Shown: piece after piece, positions 62,338 through 64,000 of the stretch
Position numbering within the stretch: position 1 is the stretch's first letter
Layout of the letters: every line of letters begins with the position of its first letter
NCBI GenBank assembly: GCA_963556195.1
Contig: OY744532.1
Span: forward strand, 103,438,583-103,502,582
DNA: 64,000 nt
Reading direction: 5' to 3'
Source of the DNA: Sepiola atlantica
Taxonomy: Eukaryota > Mollusca > Cephalopoda > Sepiida > Sepiolidae
Notes under the pieces: model-generated
The model's input: the letters and a program-made list of their open reading frames with translations, nothing else
Databases searched by the model: none
Told to the model about the DNA's origin: nothing
Made by a program: the position numbers and the translations under genes

Positions 62338-63454
62338 ATATATATATATATGTGTGTGTGGGGGTGCTCATGTTAAATACTGTTTTAATACTACTGAGAT
62401 CTCAGATTATATACATTTTCTTTGCAATTAAGTAAGTTCATATATATATGTTGTATTGCAAGTTAAATTGAAAGCTGACCTTATGATAGAATCACCCTTT
62501 AAGGCCTGTTTCAAAAACATCTTCCTTCTTTGTCATTTATTTTTATTTTTATAAAACCTCAAAATATAATATCTTTTTTTTGTTTTGAGCCTCGTTTCAA
62601 CTGGTTTCGTGGTCGACATTGAATCTAAATTGGTTTCCCGTTCCTGTAGACGCAATGTCGACAAATATTGCCTTTCCAATATCAGACTTTGATGTTGAAA
62701 AGTCGAGTGATCTGTTTTTAATTGGTTTTCTCCCAACGGCCCCCATTTTACTATGTTGCGTCCTCGCTTGTATGCGTCCGTAGTATGTCAGACTTCAGCG
62801 TGAAAGGACTACTTGTTTACTACTAAATGCAAAGTTGCATTGTCGCATCTTATTTGAGATGCGTCCCGGCATCTTTAAATTATGCGCTGTCCATCGGTCG
62901 CTTCCACGTTTTAATTTTAAATATAATGTTCATTAATGCACGTACATATAGAGGTGCTAATCTTATACTAGGTGTGTAAAAATGATACGATACTGTTAAT
63001 CGAACGGTATATCTTGTAAATAATACATTAATCCTTTTAACGTTCACATTAAAGAAACACATCTTTTTTAAGATGTGTTTAAACATCTCTATATAATTCT
63101 GTGTATCGGTCAATCTGCCACGCTCGGTTTGATATAGCATGTTCATTACTTTTCGTCCACATTCAATGAGGTCATCTTACTTTAACTTCATTTAAACATC
63201 TCTATACGATACTCATCGACTTTCGGACTATCACGTTTAACTTTGAAATAACATGTTGCTTACTGTACACCCACATTCGAGATGTCCATATTATTTAAAA
63301 TGTGTTCACGTTAAACTTTAAAATAACATATTTTGTTTCTCATGTTCAAGGTTTAAATAGTATTTTCGTTGGACTAACAGACATACGTGTAAAATAAGAT
63401 GTCCATCGTTTACGCATAAATTAAAGGGGTTCATCTCATATTAGATACGTCCAA
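62338..63454. other. non-coding with degenerate ~130-bp repeats
   Basis: From about 62830 to 63420 similar words recur: AACATCTCTATA, then CACATTC(A/G)A, GATGTG(T)TT, and the AACATG-TT(C/G) block. This looks like an old tandem array. The 88-codon minus frame at 62880-63146 lies inside it and is not supported as a gene. Confidence 0.5.
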
Positions 63455-63468
63455 TTATATATATATTT

Positions 63469-63557
<89 letters not shown>

Positions 63558-63568
63558 AAGAAAGAGAG
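63455..63568. repeat. (TA)n-(GA)n compound microsatellite
   Basis: A TA tract (63455-63508) passes straight into GA repeats. The same TA-to-GA switch occurs at about 24084, 29691 and 30949. Confidence 0.95.
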
Positions 63569-63615
63569 CGATAGAAAATATATTTATGGCAATTAAGCTA
63601 CACAGAGGCTTCCGC

Positions 63616-63642
63616 GTTTCATCCCCGGGGGAATCTTCAGGC
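63616..63642 (-). ncRNA. degenerate hammerhead-like motif beside TA/GA tract
   Basis: The minus strand reads CCTGAAGATTCCCCCGGGG and then ATGAAACG: a core-like CTGAAGA (CTGATGA with one change), an ATTCCCC/GGGGAT helix, then GAAAC. The neighbouring plus-strand words AGCTACACAGAGG also occur beside the TA/GA tract near 29750, indicating a shared repeat family. Confidence 0.35.
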
Positions 63643-64000
63643 TAAAATGCATAGAGTTATTTTTGCTAGATTCTTTTTATATACACGGCTAGCTAGTTAA
63701 CCAATCAGATTCGTTGTTATTATCTCAGCCAATCTTTGGGCTTCCGACAAACAAATTTGTGGTTAGTGTTATCCTGTTCTATTGATCTATTTTCTATAGA
63801 TTGGCCTATATCCTGTTTCCTTTGTTGTATCAATATAATGGGTGAATTTATTTTACCACATGGTTTCTTGTATTTCTATTTTAGGTTTTAATTTTTAAAT
63901 TGTTAAGTTTTAGTTTAGTTTTTTTTACTTTTTTAATTCATTTATTTATTTATTTATATATGTATCGTTAGCCTAAGGTAAATGTATATATATATATATA
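63643..64000. other. non-coding, ends in a TA tract
   Basis: No gene seen. A (TA)n tract starts at about 63983 and leaves the window. Confidence 0.5.

Overview
The window looks like intergenic or intronic DNA from an AT-rich metazoan genome, most likely a cephalopod (octopus-type) mollusc. The evidence is very dense (TA)n microsatellites, a Penelope-like retroelement (PLE) next to (TA)n tracts, several mollusc-style LINE relics, a tRNA-headed SINE and TTAGGG-type internal repeats. The species call is inference. Almost all long reading frames belong to mobile elements. The only recognisable cellular gene sequence is a PXMP4/PMP24-like peroxisomal membrane protein exon on the minus strand near 24.2-24.5 kb. 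One short candidate exon at 1.2 kb has good splice signals but no recognised identity.

Layout. 1-11.6 kb: a 58-bp tandem repeat, microsatellites, a PLE terminal fragment between two TA tracts (6.1-6.3 kb), a degenerate hammerhead-ribozyme-like motif (4.2 kb) and long pyrimidine-rich stretches without genes. 12.0-12.66 kb: two tandem ~338-bp units whose minus strands begin with U2 snRNA-like sequence. 15.9-16.1 kb: degenerate telomere-like repeats. 16.9-23.7 kb: a young PLE made of a 5'-truncated copy followed by a complete copy, so that ~2.64 kb is directly repeated (pseudo-LTRs). The complete copy has an intact 718-residue RT plus GIY-YIG endonuclease frame. 25.0-28.6 kb: a decayed CR1/jockey-like LINE (minus) next to an internally deleted Ty3/gypsy element with both LTRs and a 5-bp target-site duplication. 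31.1-32.65 kb: a second decayed LINE (minus). 33-35.5 kb: a dense TA block. 35.9-36.3 kb: a SINE. 36.6 kb: a small relic of the protein family described next. 39.5-42.7 kb: a decayed APE-type (RTE/CFDP2-like) LINE (plus).

The most interesting item is 43,661-50,396, a ~6.7-kb element bounded by ~565-bp terminal inverted repeats. It carries one ~1,591-codon gene broken only by two in-frame stop codons. The predicted protein has two N-terminal Cys/His modules, a large central domain with conserved acidic motifs, a FEN1/XPG-like (PIN-fold) nuclease signature and a C-terminal tesmin/TSO1-type CXC domain. I do not recognise it as an established transposase superfamily. Each TIR also carries three AGGTCA half-sites spaced as overlapping DR4 and DR1 elements.

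The right part (50-64 kb) has no recognisable host gene. It holds two long hairpin (MITE-like) elements, LINE and PLE crumbs, and a ~3.35-kb array of a 31-bp minisatellite with higher-order structure.
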